NCBI GenBank assembly: GCA_021793595.1
Contig: JAJYSL010000221.1
Coordinates: 1-7,085, forward strand
Source of the DNA: Acidobacteriota bacterium
GTDB taxonomy: Bacteria; Acidobacteriota; Terriglobia; Terriglobales; Acidobacteriaceae
DNA: 7,085 nucleotides
Direction of reading: 5' to 3'
Shown here: one piece after another, positions 6,587-7,085 of the stretch
Position numbering within the stretch: position 1 is the stretch's first letter
Layout: every line of letters starts with the position of its first letter
The notes under the pieces: generated by a model
What the model was told of the DNA's origin: nothing
Seen by the model: the letters and a program-made list of their open reading frames with translations, nothing else
Databases searched by the model: none
Translations under genes and position numbers: made by a program

Positions 6587-6889
6587 TTCCTGCCATATTT
6601 GGCTCGCAACGTCGCTCCATCGATTGCCATCGAAAATGTGCCGACTTGTTTCGCATGCCATGGAAGAGGCGCAGCCGTTCGGTCTCTGGATCCCGGATAT
6701 CGCGCTCTTTCAAGCATTCGAACCGTGTCGGAAGGGATTTCTGAAAAAGTCCAATGCCTGTGGCGTTCCAACGTCGGAACGCTCTTCGGCGAGCGCCTTG
6801 AACATCTCGATCTCGGCGTCCTAATTGGCAACGTCCTCGGAATCAGATGGCCGCTTGGTGTTCTGCTTCCAAGCTTCCCAGAAAGATCA
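6587..6889 (-). pseudogene. Possible degenerate coding remnant, family not recognised
   Basis: The gap 6480-7075 has no convincing intact gene. One minus-strand frame, read from 6889 down to 6587, has protein-like composition (acidic helix-like stretch, balanced hydrophobics), including MFKALAEERSDVGTPQALDF from ATG 6805-6803. It is broken by TAG at 6823-6821 and TGA at 6712-6710, and is closed by TAG at 6586-6584. The longest uninterrupted ATG-start piece is only 31 codons. The overlapping open frames on both strands (plus 6465-6824 and 6575-6946, minus 6831-6388) are Ser/Arg/Cys-rich and resemble shadow translations. It could be a decayed gene, a dispersed repeat, or simply non-coding DNA. 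I assign no function. Confidence 0.25.
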
Positions 6890-7042
6890 AAAGCCTCAGG
6901 CCGTTCATTTGCTTCGTCGGCCGCAGAGACCCTGATCCGTACATAACAACTGGGCGCAAGTGGATGCGATGTTGAGAAAGCCGCGTGGAGTCGATGGGTG
7001 CGGGGTTACATGGGGAGTTTCTGGCGTCACTTTTCCTGCGCC

Positions 7043-7085
7043 TTGTCAGGTGCGGGGCGCGGGTAGGATGTGTTTATGAATCCTC
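7043..7085 (+). promoter_or_regulatory. Possible promoter, ribosome binding site and start codon of a gene running off the right edge
   Basis: ATG at 7076-7078 begins M-N-P and runs off the window. AGGA at 7065-7068 lies seven bases upstream, a proper Shine-Dalgarno spacing. TTGTCA (7043-7048) and TAGGAT (7064-7069) could be a -35/-10 pair, but the 15-bp spacer is short, and this -10 would overlap the Shine-Dalgarno and imply a nearly leaderless message. Only three codons are visible, so this is a hint, not a gene call. Confidence 0.22.

Noticed and set aside
6388..6831. 147-residue minus-strand open frame overlapping the GH13 start
   Set aside because: It overlaps the first 90 or so bases of the GH13 gene in another frame, and its composition is dominated by Arg, Ser and Pro. 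No motif or start signal supports it.
6465..6946. Plus-strand open frames of 119 and 123 residues
   Set aside because: The frames overlap each other and the possible minus-strand remnant, lack ribosome binding sites and read like antisense translations.

Overview
The window shows about 55-60% GC DNA from a bacterium that I cannot name from sequence alone. The Acidobacteriota are my best guess. This rests on weak cues: a BlaI/MecI-type TACA-nn-TGTA dyad, a very long multi-domain GH13 protein of a kind I associate with Acidobacteriota and Chloroflexota, and a site-2 protease with C-terminal CBS domains. No rRNA, tRNA, CRISPR array or other phylogenetic marker is visible.

Layout from left to right. 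Positions 1-773 (+) hold the 3' part of a SAM-dependent methyltransferase of the DUF6094 type, with an NPPY motif; these genes are common on plasmids and integrative elements. Positions 774-861 are non-coding and carry an imperfect direct repeat that may be debris from an insertion-sequence end. Positions 862-1608 (+) are a decayed IS701-family insertion. It has a transposase fragment with one in-frame TGA, has lost the C-terminal part including the third catalytic acid, and is bounded by a perfect 12-bp inverted repeat. A BlaI/MecI-like dyad overlaps the left end. Positions 1669-2820 (+) encode an intact membrane zinc protease (M50, site-2 protease family) with paired CBS domains. It is convergent, across 62 bp, with a very large minus-strand gene (6479-2883) for a 1198-residue GH13 (alpha-amylase clan) protein. 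That protein has a central TIM barrel flanked by about 330 unassigned residues on the N side and about 340 on the C side. Positions 6480-7075 contain no convincing intact gene. They hold the putative promoter and ribosome binding site of the GH13 gene and a minus-strand reading that looks coding-like but is broken by stops. A possible start codon of a further plus-strand gene lies at 7076.

The genes do not form one obvious pathway. The left third looks like accessory DNA: mobile-element-type methyltransferase, repeat, dead insertion sequence. The right two thirds hold two independent, apparently functional chromosomal-type genes. I see no complete new system. The most interesting items are the oversized GH13 protein with its altered region IV, the inverted-repeat-bounded remnant with an operator-like dyad in its end, and the degenerate stretch near the right edge.
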